DNA from: Amycolatopsis japonica
GTDB taxonomy: Bacteria > Actinomycetota > Actinomycetes > Mycobacteriales > Pseudonocardiaceae
Reading direction: 5' to 3'
Assembly: GCF_000732925.1 (NCBI RefSeq)
Contig: NZ_CP008953.1
Coordinates: 434,001-498,000 of the forward strand
Length of the DNA: 64,000 nucleotides
Part shown: piece by piece, positions 25,969-34,796 of the stretch
How the letters are laid out: each line of letters starts with the position of its first letter
How positions within the stretch are numbered: position 1 is the first letter of the stretch
The notes under the pieces: model-generated
Databases searched by the model: none
What the model was told of the DNA's origin: nothing
The model's input: the letters and a program-made list of their open reading frames with translations, nothing else
Made by a program: the position numbers and the translations under genes

Positions 25969-27615
25969 CTACATCGGGCGAAGCAGGTCGTCCGCGTCCA
26001 CGATCCGGTACGCGTACCCCTGTTCCGCCAGGAACCGCTGCCGGTGCGCCGCGTACTCCGTGTCGACGGTGTCCCGAGAGACGACCGAGTAGAAATGCGC
26101 CTGCCGCCCGTCGCCCTTGGGCCGCAGTAGCCGCCCGAGCCGCTGCGCCTCCTCCTGCCGCGAGCCGAAGGTCCCCGAGATCTGGATCGCGACCGACGCC
26201 TCCGGCAGGTCGATCGAGAAGTTCGCGACCTTCGAAACGACCAGTGTCCTGATCTCGCCGCGCCGGAACGCGTCGAAGAGTTCCTCGCGTTCCTTGTTCC
26301 GCGTCGCGCCCTGGATCACCGGCGCGTCGAGTTCGTCGCCGATCATCTCCAGCTGGTCGAGGTAGGCCCCGATGACCAGCGTCGGCTCGCCGGGATGCCG
26401 GTCGACCAGCGATTTGATCACCTTGGTCTTGGTGTCCGCGGTCGCCGCCAGCTTGTACCGCTCCTCGGCCTCGGCCGTCGCGTACGCGAGTCTCTCGGCG
26501 TCCGTCAGCGTCACGCGGACTTCGGTGCACTCGGCCGGTGCGATCCAGCCCTGCGCCTCGATGTCGCGCCACGGGACGTCGTATCGCTTCGGGCCGATCA
26601 GGGAGAACACGTCGCCTTCGCGGCCGTCCTCGCGCACGAGGGTCGCGGTGAGCCCGAGCCGCCGCCGCGACTGCAGGTCCGCGGTCATCCGGAAGACGGG
26701 CGCGGGCAGCAGGTGGACCTCGTCGTAGACCACCAGGCCCCAGTCCCGCGAATCGAACAGGTCCAGATGCTTGTACTCGCCCTTGGTCTTGCGCGTGACC
26801 ACCTGGTACGTCGCGATGGTGACCGGCCGGATCTCCTTCTTCTCCCCGGAGTATTCGCCGATCTCCTCCTCGGTGAGCGAGGTCCGCGCGACCAGCTCCC
26901 GTTTCCACTGACGGCCGGCGACGGTGTTCGTCACCAGGATCAGCGTGGTCGCCTTCGCGTGCGCCATGGCCGCGGCGCCGACCAGGGTCTTGCCCGCGCC
27001 GCACGGCAGCACGACGACGCCGGATCCGCCCGCCCAGAACGCCTCGGCGGCCTTGCGCTGGTAGTCGCGCAGCTCCCAGTCGTCCTCGGCCAGGTCGATC
27101 GGATGCGCTTCGCCGTCGACGTAACCGGCGAGGTCTTCCGCGGGCCAGCCGACCTTCAGCAGCGCCTGCTTGAGCCGTCCGCGTTCGGACGGGTGCACGA
27201 CGACGGTGTCGTCGTCGATACGCGCGCCCAGCATCGGGCTGATCTTCTTGTGCCGGAGGATCTCCTCCAGCACCGCGCGGTCGATGGTCGACATGACCAG
27301 ACCGTGCGCCGGGTGGTTGGCGATCTGCAGCCGCCCGAAGCGGCCCATCGTGTCCACGATGTCGATGAGCAGCGGCTGCGGCACGGGGAACCGCGAGTAC
27401 GTGGTCAGCGCGTCGACGACCTGTTCGGCGTCGTGACCCGCCGCGCGGGCGTTCCACAACGCGAGCGGCGTGATCCGGTAGGTGTGGACGTGCTCGGGCG
27501 CGCGTTCCAGTTCGGCGAACGGCGCGATGGCGATCCGCGCGTCGTCGGCCTGGCTGTTGTCGACCTCGAGGAGCACGGTCTTGTCGGATTGGACGATCAG
27601 CGGGCCATCGGTCAC
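25969..27615 (-). CDS. XPB/ERCC3-type DEAH helicase
   Basis: The predicted protein has 548 residues, close to Rv0861c (ercc3, 542). An N-terminal damage-recognition-like region is followed by the helicase core: LRDYQRKAAEAFW (Q-like motif), Walker A LPCGAGKTLVGAAA near residue 205, DEVH in VVYDEVHLLPAP, LTATLVRED, and the C-terminal motifs VSKVANFSIDLPEASVA and EEAQRLGRLLRPKG. XPB unwinds or translocates on DNA during repair. GTG 27615 is fixed by a near-perfect AAAGGAGGAT site. In mycobacteria the neighbour is Rv0862c. Its homologue here is 19 kb away at 46828. Confidence 0.93.
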   Translation of the reverse strand: MTDGPLIVQSDKTVLLEVDNSQADDARIAIAPFAELERAPEHVHTYRITPLALWNARAAGHDAEQVVDALTTYSRFPVPQPLLIDIVDTMGRFGRLQIANHPAHGLVMSTIDRAVLEEILRHKKISPMLGARIDDDTVVVHPSERGRLKQALLKVGWPAEDLAGYVDGEAHPIDLAEDDWELRDYQRKAAEAFWAGGSGVVVLPCGAGKTLVGAAAMAHAKATTLILVTNTVAGRQWKRELVARTSLTEEEIGEYSGEKKEIRPVTIATYQVVTRKTKGEYKHLDLFDSRDWGLVVYDEVHLLPAPVFRMTADLQSRRRLGLTATLVREDGREGDVFSLIGPKRYDVPWRDIEAQGWIAPAECTEVRVTLTDAERLAYATAEAEERYKLAATADTKTKVIKSLVDRHPGEPTLVIGAYLDQLEMIGDELDAPVIQGATRNKEREELFDAFRRGEIRTLVVSKVANFSIDLPEASVAIQISGTFGSRQEEAQRLGRLLRPKGDGRQAHFYSVVSRDTVDTEYAAHRQRFLAEQGYAYRIVDADDLLRPM

Positions 27616-27700
27616 ATCCTCCTTTATACGTTCCGGCCACACCGGCTCCCGTCGCGGCACCGCTGGTGGAAGGATGGACGCAAGGTGACTGGAGGGGACC

Positions 27701-28336
27701 TTGACGACTACACCGACCGGCGGGACGCCCGAGTACGACCCGTTCCACGCGCCCGCGCCCCTGCCCTCGATGCCGGAGGCGGCCCCGCCGACGCCGTTCC
27801 CCAAACCGGCGCCGCTGAGCGTGCTGGCCAGGGTCTCGATCGTGCTGGGTGTGGTCCTCGCGCTGGGCCTGGGGAGCCTGGCCGCCTGGGGTATTTCGCG
27901 GTCGAGCAGTTTCGCCACGGTCGAGGCGGGCAAATGCCTGTACCTGACCGACGAGGCGGGCGGCAACCAGAGCTACACGACGGCCAGTTGCAGCTCGAAC
28001 CGCGCGACCTTCCGCATCGACGAGGTGAGGACGGGTTCGTCCGACTGCCGCGACGCGGACTACATCCAGTTCGAGCTGTACGGGACCTCGTCCAGCCGGA
28101 CGGCCAAGAAGACGCTCTGTCTCGCGCTGAACGTCGAGACCGGGGATTGCCTGCGCGACGTCGTGCACGAGACGCGGATCGCGAAGGTCCGCTGCACCGA
28201 CATCAGCGCGGAGGCGCGGGCGGTCGTCACGCGGGGATCGTCGGAGACCGCCTGTTCGTCGGAAGACACCGCCCTGCACTACACCGGGCCGCCCGAGCGC
28301 ACCGTTTGCCTCAGGCCGACCGGGGAGAACATTTAG
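27701..28336 (+). CDS. Membrane-anchored protein, LppU/SCO3897-like
   Basis: The predicted protein has 211 residues with a TTG start at 27701 and GGAGGGG just upstream. A Pro-rich cytosolic segment (~35 residues) leads to one membrane helix (VSIVLGVVLALGLGSLAAWGI), then an external domain with eight Cys: GKCLYLTDEAG, ASCSSNR, SDCRDAD, TLCLALN, GDCLRDV, VRCTDIS, ETACSSED, TVCLRP. The GxCL...C spacing matches LppU/SCO3897-type proteins, whose function is unknown. Its stop overlaps the stop of the convergent gene at 28333 by four bases. It is divergent from the XPB helicase gene. Confidence 0.82.
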   Translation: MTTTPTGGTPEYDPFHAPAPLPSMPEAAPPTPFPKPAPLSVLARVSIVLGVVLALGLGSLAAWGISRSSSFATVEAGKCLYLTDEAGGNQSYTTASCSSNRATFRIDEVRTGSSDCRDADYIQFELYGTSSSRTAKKTLCLALNVETGDCLRDVVHETRIAKVRCTDISAEARAVVTRGSSETACSSEDTALHYTGPPERTVCLRPTGENI

Positions 28337-29292
28337 GGTCGCGCCACCATCGACTGCACGTCGAGCCGGGCGCCGAGAGAGCCCGAGTTGTGCATCAGAT
28401 CGGCGACGCGCTGCAGCCGGATGCCGTTGAGGGAGACCGGGTACGTCCCGAGCGAGATCAGCGAAGCCGTCGTCCGGTCGATGTCGGAGAACGAGGGCAG
28501 CGCGTCGCGGACGACGGCGGGGTCGGCCGCCCGCACCTGCGCCTCGCCGAGCACCTTCCGGAACACCGCGAGCGTGCGGGCGTTGGCTTGGGCGAAAGCT
28601 CCCATCGAAACGTAGGACGACATCGGGAAGTCCAGGGTCGCGCCGCGGGCGCCGTCGGCGAGGATGCTCGCCCCGAGCTCCTTCTCGGCCCTGGTGATGT
28701 ACGGCTCGACCATCCACGCGGCGTCGACCTCGCCCGCCTGCAACGCCTGCGGCATCCGGTCGAACGGGTTCTGCTTGAACTGGATCCGGTTCACGTCGAC
28801 GCCCGCGGTCCCCAGCACCGACCTGGCCGCCAGCACGCCGACGTCGTCGAGCATGTTCACCGCGATCTTCGGTGACTTCTTGAGCGTCGGTTCGGTGTAG
28901 TCGGAGCCGGGGAGTGTGACGAGCGCCATGGTGTTGCGGCCGGCGGTGTAGGCCTCGCCCTGCAACTGCAACGCCGTCCCCGCCGCGGCGGCGCGGAAGA
29001 TGGACACGTCGCTGGCGAACGCCAGGTCGACCTCGCCGGCGGAGAGTTTGCCGATCGCCTGGTCGCCGGGAACCTCGACGAGGGTCACGGAAAGGCCGGC
29101 CGCGGTGAACTTCCCGTCGGCGACGGCGACCCGCAACGGTGCCGTGTCGATGGGGCTTCCGACGCCGATGCGCAGTTCCGTCCGTTCGAGTGGCGCGTCG
29201 GTGCTTGCGTCACCACCTGAAAACACTCCGCAACCGGCGGTCGCCAGCAGAGCCGCTACCAGCGGAATCGCCAAGACACGCATCTTCGTCAC
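28333..29292 (-). CDS. Lipoprotein substrate-binding protein, nitrate/sulfonate (NMT1/SsuA) type
   Basis: The predicted protein has 319 residues. Lipobox LLATAGC near residue 21. The mature part is the NMT1/SsuA-like fold: LRIGVGSPIDTAPLRVAVAD, AIGKLSAGEVDLAFASDVS, LQAGEVDAAWMVEPYITRAE. GTG 29292 or ATG 29283 could start it. No permease or ATPase adjoins. The sensor kinase at 29439 is divergent and shares a palindromic intergenic region with it, so this protein may present ligand to the kinase or use a transporter elsewhere (the 34.8-37.3 kb ABC set). The ligand is not predictable. Paralogues are at 37290 and 38542. Confidence 0.87.
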   Translation of the reverse strand: MTKMRVLAIPLVAALLATAGCGVFSGGDASTDAPLERTELRIGVGSPIDTAPLRVAVADGKFTAAGLSVTLVEVPGDQAIGKLSAGEVDLAFASDVSIFRAAAAGTALQLQGEAYTAGRNTMALVTLPGSDYTEPTLKKSPKIAVNMLDDVGVLAARSVLGTAGVDVNRIQFKQNPFDRMPQALQAGEVDAAWMVEPYITRAEKELGASILADGARGATLDFPMSSYVSMGAFAQANARTLAVFRKVLGEAQVRAADPAVVRDALPSFSDIDRTTASLISLGTYPVSLNGIRLQRVADLMHNSGSLGARLDVQSMVARP

Positions 29293-29327
29293 CGCTCACC
29301 TACCGAGAGAATGTGCTCCTCCTTCTG

Positions 29328-29355
29328 GATCGTATGGTCCGTGCCCCATACGATC
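29328..29355. promoter_or_regulatory. Palindromic operator candidate between binding protein and sensor kinase
   Basis: GATCGTATGG (29328-29337) and its exact complement CCATACGATC (29346-29355) are separated by 8 bases. The site lies midway between the divergent genes at 29292 and 29439, where one bound regulator could control both. Confidence 0.5.
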
Positions 29356-29438
29356 GCCTGCGGGAGACGCCGGATGGCGCGGCTTTCGATCGTTCTCGAA
29401 CCTTGTTACTCTACAGTAGGTTCGGGCTCTCGTCCCCG

Positions 29439-32159
29439 ATGTCAGCCATGGGAAAGGGTCCCGTGGTGGGAAAAGGAAACCAGGTGGCCCGTCGCGACAA
29501 GCGTCCCCGTGGGGGCGACGCGGCGGAACGGCATCCTCGTGTCGGCGGCCGCTGGCGGCTGCGGAACTGGCACCTGCGTACCAAACTCTTCGTGGTACTC
29601 CTGATTCCCGCGCTCGCGGTGGTCGCCCTCGTCGGGCTCCGGGTCAACTCGGATCTGCGGGACGCGCGGCAGCTGGCCGAATTCGCCACCCGCGGCCGGG
29701 TCGACAGCACCGTCGCCGAAGCGGTGCATCAGCTTCAGCGCGAACGCGACCTCACCGTCCGGTTCGTCGCGGGCGATCGCAAGGGCGATCTTTCCGAATT
29801 GACCGAGCAGCGCAAACGGGCCGACGAAGCCATCGGCACATTCGACCGCACGCTCGGTGAGAGCAAGAGCAGGCTCGGCGACAAGGCCGCGACGAGCCTG
29901 CAGCAGACCAGCGACCGCCTGCGCGTGCTGACCGGGCTCCGCTTTTCCGCGGAACACTCGGCTTTTCCCGCCGACGCGGTGCTGCGGTCCTACAGCGAGC
30001 TCATCTCCGGCCTGCTCGACATCAGCGACGCCACCGCGGCCGACGTCTCCGACCCGGATCTGGGGAAGCTCCGACTCGCGGGCAACGCGCTCGCGCGGGT
30101 CAAGGATCAGATGTCGGTCAAACGCGCGATCATGGCGGCCGCGCTCGCGCAGGGCGGCCTCAACCGGGACCGGACCCGCGCGCTGCTCGGCGCGGAGGCC
30201 GAACTCGCCGCCGCCCGCAGCGACTACCGCACCTTCGCGACGCCCGAACAGCAGCGCATGTACGACGACACGGTCATCGGCCTGATCGTCGACATCGGCA
30301 ACGACATGGTGGAATCGGCGCTCATCCGCGCCGAGAACGACCAGGGGCTCGGCGGGCTGGACCCGAATCAGTGGGACACCTCGGCCACGTACACGGTCAA
30401 TCTGGCCCATCAGGTGCAGCAGGCGCTGCTCGTCCAGCTCCAGGAACGCACCGACGCCCTCGCGGCGCGCGCGAGGACGTCCGCGATCTGGGACGGCGGC
30501 ATCGTGCTCGCCGTGCTGATCGTCGCCGGTGTGCTGTCGGTGATCATCGCGCGGTCGCTGCTGCGGCCGTTGCGGATCCTGCGCCGCAGCGCGCTCCAGG
30601 TCGCCGAGCATCAGCTCCCGGCGGCCGTCGAAGGCCTGCTGAGCGATCCCGAGCCGCAGCCGGAGAACCTGCGGCGGCGGCTGGCCGTCGCGCCGGTCCC
30701 GGTGTTCAGCCGCGAGGAACTCGGCCAGGTGGCGCGCGCGTTCGACGCGGTGCACGGCGAGGCCGTCCGGCTCGCGGGCGAACAGGCCATGCTGCGGGAG
30801 AACATCAACGCGATGTTCGTGAACCTGTCGCAGCGGAGCCAGGATCTCGTCGAGCGGCAGCTGTCCGTTTTGGACCGTATGGAGGCCGACGAACAGGATC
30901 CCGACACCCTCGCCGGTCTCTTCGAGCTCGACCACCTCGCGACCCGGATGCGCCGCAACAGCGAGAACCTGCTGGTGCTCTCCGGAACCGACGTCGTCCG
31001 TGAGGACGGCGGTGCCGTGGTCGCCGACGAGATCATCGGCGCCGCGCTGTCGGAGGTCGAGCACTACCAGCGGATCGAACTCGGTGCGGCGCCGCGGATC
31101 GCGGTGCGCGGCGAGGCCGTCAACGACCTCGTGCACGTGGTCTCCGAGCTGCTGGAGAACGCGACCCGCTATTCGGACCAGAGCACGATGGTGCAGGTCG
31201 AGGGGCACGAGACCGACCGCGGCGAATGGCAGATCGAGATCACCGACCACGGTGCGGGCATGCCGCAGGCGGAGATCGATCGGACCAACACGCGGCTGGC
31301 GAACCCGCCGGACGTCGACGTCGAGGTGTCCCGGCGGATGGGCCTGTTCGTGGTCGCGACGCTGGCCGTCCGGCACCATATCGACGTCCGCCTGCGGTCC
31401 GCCGACGGCGGCGGGATCACCGCGGTGGTCGTCGTGCCCGCCGAGCTCATCGTCGAAGCGCCCCGGCCGGCTCCGCTGCCGGAGCCCCCGCCCGTCACCG
31501 TCGTCGTGCCGGAGCCGGAACCCGAACCCCCGCTGGAAGTCCCGCCGCTGCCCGAACCCCAGGAGAGCGCCGAGGAATCGCGGTTCGCGCCCGTGCTGGA
31601 CCCCGGGCCGCTGCGGCGTGCGCCGGTCGTCGAGCGCGAGACCCAGCCGGAGTGGCCGTCCTCGGACGACGACGCCGTCAACCATCTCGAACTGGACTCG
31701 CCGACCGAGCGGATGCCCAAGTACCAGAGCGTGCTTTCGCAGTGGTTCGACCACGGAGGCCCGCGCGAAGGTCCTTCGCCCGCCGAACCCGGCCCGCCCT
31801 CCTTGCCGTCATTCGAACCGGTGAAGAACACCGTGCCCGAGGAACCGGCGCAGGATCCGGACGAGCCGACCGAGCCGACGCTGAAGCCGCTGGAACCGAA
31901 GGAGAAGGCGCCGGAACCCGAGCCCGCTTGGCCGACACCCGCCGAGCTGGAGCAGGAGGACGGGGCGGAGGAGACCTGGCCGGTGCTGCCCGCCGTCGTC
32001 CCCGAGGCGCGGTCGCAGGACGACAGGCCGGAGAAACCGCTGGGGGAGAGGCCGATACTCTCACTTTCCCCCGAAGCGGTCCGCGAACGGATGACCAGCC
32101 TGCAAGGCGGTTTCCGGCGCGGTCGCCACGCCAGGGGTGACGACAACCCCTCGGTATAA
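29439..32159 (+). CDS. Giant NIT-domain sensor histidine kinase (CvnA-like)
   Basis: The predicted protein has 906 residues. First membrane helix near 49-67, a large extracellular helical NIT (nitrate/nitrite-sensing-type) domain to about 345, second helix near 350-372, then a HAMP-like stretch. The core [23 protein letters not shown] precedes an HATPase domain (SELLENATRYSD, EITDHGAGM, RRMGLFVVATLA). A canonical H-box is not obvious. The His of LDHLATR is the candidate. A disordered Pro/Glu tail (~668-906) holds YQSVLSQWF and ends GGFRRGRHA, motifs shared with the kinase at 40173. It is an orphan CvnA: no roadblock, DUF742 or GTPase gene follows. The start may be 29439 or 29448. Confidence 0.88.
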   Translation: MSAMGKGPVVGKGNQVARRDKRPRGGDAAERHPRVGGRWRLRNWHLRTKLFVVLLIPALAVVALVGLRVNSDLRDARQLAEFATRGRVDSTVAEAVHQLQRERDLTVRFVAGDRKGDLSELTEQRKRADEAIGTFDRTLGESKSRLGDKAATSLQQTSDRLRVLTGLRFSAEHSAFPADAVLRSYSELISGLLDISDATAADVSDPDLGKLRLAGNALARVKDQMSVKRAIMAAALAQGGLNRDRTRALLGAEAELAAARSDYRTFATPEQQRMYDDTVIGLIVDIGNDMVESALIRAENDQGLGGLDPNQWDTSATYTVNLAHQVQQALLVQLQERTDALAARARTSAIWDGGIVLAVLIVAGVLSVIIARSLLRPLRILRRSALQVAEHQLPAAVEGLLSDPEPQPENLRRRLAVAPVPVFSREELGQVARAFDAVHGEAVRLAGEQAMLRENINAMFVNLSQRSQDLVERQLSVLDRMEADEQDPDTLAGLFELDHLATRMRRNSENLLVLSGTDVVREDGGAVVADEIIGAALSEVEHYQRIELGAAPRIAVRGEAVNDLVHVVSELLENATRYSDQSTMVQVEGHETDRGEWQIEITDHGAGMPQAEIDRTNTRLANPPDVDVEVSRRMGLFVVATLAVRHHIDVRLRSADGGGITAVVVVPAELIVEAPRPAPLPEPPPVTVVVPEPEPEPPLEVPPLPEPQESAEESRFAPVLDPGPLRRAPVVERETQPEWPSSDDDAVNHLELDSPTERMPKYQSVLSQWFDHGGPREGPSPAEPGPPSLPSFEPVKNTVPEEPAQDPDEPTEPTLKPLEPKEKAPEPEPAWPTPAELEQEDGAEETWPVLPAVVPEARSQDDRPEKPLGERPILSLSPEAVRERMTSLQGGFRRGRHARGDDNPSV

Positions 32160-32175
32160 GCGAATTGGATGGTCC

Positions 32176-32853
32176 ATGAGCCCGAAAACCGGCCTGCTGG
32201 AAGTGATCGCGCTGACCGCGGTGGACGCGGAGCGCGCACAGGAGGGCGGGGCCGATCGCCTCGAACTGGTCAGCGACATGGCCAGCGACGGTCTCACGCC
32301 GTCGGTCGGGACGCTGCGCGACGTACTCGCCGCCACCGATCTCCCGGTGCGGGTCATGCTGCGCGACAACATGTCCTTCGCCGCCGGTGACCTCGACGGG
32401 CTGCGCGCGGACGCCGGGCGCCTGATCGACGTGGGCGCGCGGGAGTTCGTCTTCGGTTTCCTGGACCTGGAAAGCGAAATCGACGTGGAGGCCTGCGAGA
32501 CGCTGGTCAAGGAGCTCGACGGGCTGCCGTGGACCTTCCACCGCGCCATCGACCGCGCGCGGGACCCGTTGCGCGCCTACGACCGGCTGACCGCGCTCGG
32601 CTGCGACACGGTGCTCGCGGCCGGGCATCCGCACGGTGTGGCGCACGGGCTTTCAGTCCTGCAGCGGCTCGCCCGGCGAGAGGACGGGCCGCGGCTGCTC
32701 GTCGGCGGCGGCCTGCGGGCGCAGCAGGTGCACCTGCTGCGGGCGGGTGGGGTCGGCGCGTTCCACGTCGGCAGCGCGGTCCGGCCGGGCGGGTGGGAGT
32801 CCGATGTGGACGTCGCCGCCGTGCGCGAATGGGCCGCGCTGGTCAAGGAGTAG
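32176..32853 (+). CDS. cutC: CutC-family protein
   Basis: The predicted protein has 225 residues, slightly short of the family's usual ~245. It is a TIM-barrel protein: LEVIALTAVDAERAQEGGAD with RLELVSDMASDGLTPS near the N terminus, then VRVMLRDNMSFAA, WTFHRAIDRARDPL and LLVGGGLRAQQVHLLRAGG. CutC was named for copper homeostasis in E. coli, but a role in copper is disputed for many members. The ATG at 32176 lies 16 bases after the sensor kinase stop, so the two may be co-transcribed. Confidence 0.88.
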   Translation: MSPKTGLLEVIALTAVDAERAQEGGADRLELVSDMASDGLTPSVGTLRDVLAATDLPVRVMLRDNMSFAAGDLDGLRADAGRLIDVGAREFVFGFLDLESEIDVEACETLVKELDGLPWTFHRAIDRARDPLRAYDRLTALGCDTVLAAGHPHGVAHGLSVLQRLARREDGPRLLVGGGLRAQQVHLLRAGGVGAFHVGSAVRPGGWESDVDVAAVREWAALVKE

Positions 32854-32865
32854 GCCGGACCTTCC

Positions 32866-32892
32866 ACCGCATTCAGAGGACGAAATGCGGGG
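32866..32892. repeat. Single arm of hairpin family h
   Basis: The 27 bases contain CCGCATTCAGAGGAC and AAATGCGGGG, itself a weak palindrome. They match the right arms at 46795-46820 and 59493-59521. No partner left arm is visible here, so this is a half-element. It lies just after the cutC stop. Confidence 0.7.
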
Positions 32893-32987
32893 TTGCCGGA
32901 CGTACGCATGGGGTCAGGTCCAGACCACACACGGTGATACGAGGTTGCATCTTCAACTATCGGGTGCCGACCAGATAGCGTGTGGCC

Positions 32988-34571
32988 ATGGCTACCCGCA
33001 CCGTACGTGACGCGACCAGGGAACTGCTGCGCGATCTGGGCCTGACCACCGTTTTCGGCAATCCCGGGACGACCGAGATCGCCTTCCTCACGGAGTGGCC
33101 CGACGACTTCACCTACGTGCTCGCGCTCCACGAGGCGTCCGTCGTCGCGATGGCCGATGGGTACGCCCGCGCGAGCAGGCGGGCGGCGCTGGTGAACCTG
33201 CACTCCGCGGGCGGGGTCGGGCACGCGCTCGGGCATATCTTCACCGCGTACCGCAACAACGCCCCGCTGATCATCCTCGCCGGCCAGCAGACCAGGTCGT
33301 TGCTGCCGGACGACCCGTTCCTCGGGGCCGTCGAGGCGGCGAACTTCCCCAAGCCGTACGTGAAGTGGAGCTGCGAGCCCGCCAGGGCGGAGGACGTCCC
33401 GGCGGCGCTGGCGCGGGCGTATCACATCGCGACGCAGGCGCCCATGGGTCCGGTGTTCGTCTCGGTGCCCGTGGACGACTGGGACGTCGAGACCACGAAG
33501 CCGATCGTGTCCCGGCCGCAGATCCGCGGTTTCGCGCCCGATCCGTCCGCTTTGGACGAACTGGTGTCGGCTTTGGACGCCGCCGAGCGCCCGGCGATCG
33601 TGGTCGGCCCCGGTATCGACGGTGAAGGCGCTGTGCCGGACGTCGTCGAGCTGGCCGAGAAGGTCGGCGCCGGGGTCTGGGCGCCGCCGATGGGGGCGCG
33701 CTGCTCCTTCCCCGAGGACCACCCGCAGTTCTTCGGATTCCTTCAGCCGGAACGGAAAATGCTCGCGAGCGCGCTGGCGGACCACGATCTCGTGGTCGTC
33801 ATCGGCGCCCCGGCGTTCACCTACCACGTGTACCGCGGCGAGTCGGAAACCGCGCTGCCGCCGCTGTTCCTGGTCAGCGACGACGAGCAGATCCTCGCCA
33901 GGGCCGCGGAAGGCACCGGGATCCGCGCGACGCCGAAGCTCACCATCCGCGCGTTGCTGGACCGTGCCGCGCCGCGGGAAGCGCCGAAATCCCGCACCCG
34001 GCATGAGAAGCCCGCCGCGGTCACGCCGATCACGCCCGGCTTCGCCTACTCGGTGATCTCGGAAGTCCTGCCGGACGACGCGATCGTCGTCGAGGAGACA
34101 CCGAGCCACCGCAACGAACTGCACGACCACCTGCCGATCAAGTCCACCGACACCGGCTTCCTCACCGTCGCCAGCGGCACCCTCGGCTACGGTCTCCCGG
34201 CCGCCGTCGGCGCCGCCCTGGCCCGCCCGGACCGCAAGGTCGTCGCGATCCTCGGCGACGGGTCGAGCATGTACTGCGTCCAGGCACTGTGGACGGCCGC
34301 GCAGCACAACCTGCCGGTGACGTTCGTGATCTTCGACAATTCGCAGTACGCCGCCGTGCGCATCCTCGGCGAGGCCGCAGGCGGCGAGAAGGTGCCGGGT
34401 GTCGACCTTGGCGGCATCGATTTCCCCGCGCTGGCGAAGAGCCTGGGGCTGCGGACGTCGGTCGTCGAGAAGGCCGAAGACCTCAAGCCGACGCTGGAGG
34501 CCGCGCTGCCGGACGAGCGGCCGCATCTGGTGCACGTCCGCATCGACGCGAACCCGCGCACGCTGTACTGA
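32988..34571 (+). CDS. mdlC: ThDP-dependent decarboxylase, benzoylformate decarboxylase type
   Basis: The predicted protein has 527 residues, the normal length. ThDP enzymes have three domains: the Pyr domain (FGNPGTTEIAFLTEWPD, catalytic Glu in ALHEASVVAMADGYA, His in NLHSAGGVGHALG), a central domain, and the PP domain with GDGSSMYCVQALWTAAQHN ending in the Asn cofactor motif. The His of FTYHVYRG matches the second active-site His of P. putida benzoylformate decarboxylase. The active-site Ser near residue 26 is Thr here (GTTE). Activity would turn benzoylformate into benzaldehyde and CO2. No other mandelate-pathway gene is adjacent, so the true substrate may be another 2-oxo acid. Start ATG 32988 (or GTG 32982). 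Confidence 0.82.
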   Translation: MATRTVRDATRELLRDLGLTTVFGNPGTTEIAFLTEWPDDFTYVLALHEASVVAMADGYARASRRAALVNLHSAGGVGHALGHIFTAYRNNAPLIILAGQQTRSLLPDDPFLGAVEAANFPKPYVKWSCEPARAEDVPAALARAYHIATQAPMGPVFVSVPVDDWDVETTKPIVSRPQIRGFAPDPSALDELVSALDAAERPAIVVGPGIDGEGAVPDVVELAEKVGAGVWAPPMGARCSFPEDHPQFFGFLQPERKMLASALADHDLVVVIGAPAFTYHVYRGESETALPPLFLVSDDEQILARAAEGTGIRATPKLTIRALLDRAAPREAPKSRTRHEKPAAVTPITPGFAYSVISEVLPDDAIVVEETPSHRNELHDHLPIKSTDTGFLTVASGTLGYGLPAAVGAALARPDRKVVAILGDGSSMYCVQALWTAAQHNLPVTFVIFDNSQYAAVRILGEAAGGEKVPGVDLGGIDFPALAKSLGLRTSVVEKAEDLKPTLEAALPDERPHLVHVRIDANPRTLY

Positions 34572-34577
34572 GAGGGC

Positions 34578-34622
34578 TGAAGGGCGCTTTCCCCGCATCA
34601 CATGCGGGGAAAGCGCCCTTCA
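34578..34622 (+). terminator. Strong hairpin terminator after the decarboxylase gene
   Basis: Perfect 21-bp arms (34578-34598 and 34602-34622) surround a 3-base loop. The core is GGGCGCTTTCCCCGCAT. It starts 7 bases after the stop of the decarboxylase gene and is the first of three stacked hairpins before the convergent ATPase gene. Confidence 0.8.
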
Positions 34623-34653
34623 TCGCGTCGCGTGGTTGTGATCCCCTGCGGAG

Positions 34654-34707
34654 CGTTGCGAAAGCCACTTTCGCAACCTTCAACGTTGCGAAAGTGGCTT
34701 TCGCAAC
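34654..34707. repeat. Double hairpin with complementary loops (family f), copy 1
   Basis: GTTGCGAAA-GCCAC-TTTCGCAAC and GTTGCGAAA-GTGGC-TTTCGCAAC follow each other with CTTCAAC between. Each half is a 9-bp hairpin, the two 5-base loops are complementary, and the whole is one long 24-bp palindrome. The same 54 bases occur at 63177-63230. Confidence 0.85.
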
Positions 34708-34735
34708 GCCTGCTCGGCCCTCAGCAGCACCCCGA

Positions 34736-34796
34736 GAAGTACGTGAAGGCCCCCTTCCTTGCGCTGGACGCAAGGAAGGGGGCCTTCACGTACTTC
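34736..34796. repeat. Perfect hairpin family a, copy 2
   Basis: Twenty-eight-base perfect arms (34736-34763 and 34769-34796) with a 5-base loop carry the same core as 1644-3057 and 63042-63102. The outer base pairs overlap the stop codon of the ATPase gene (34795-34797). Confidence 0.88.
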
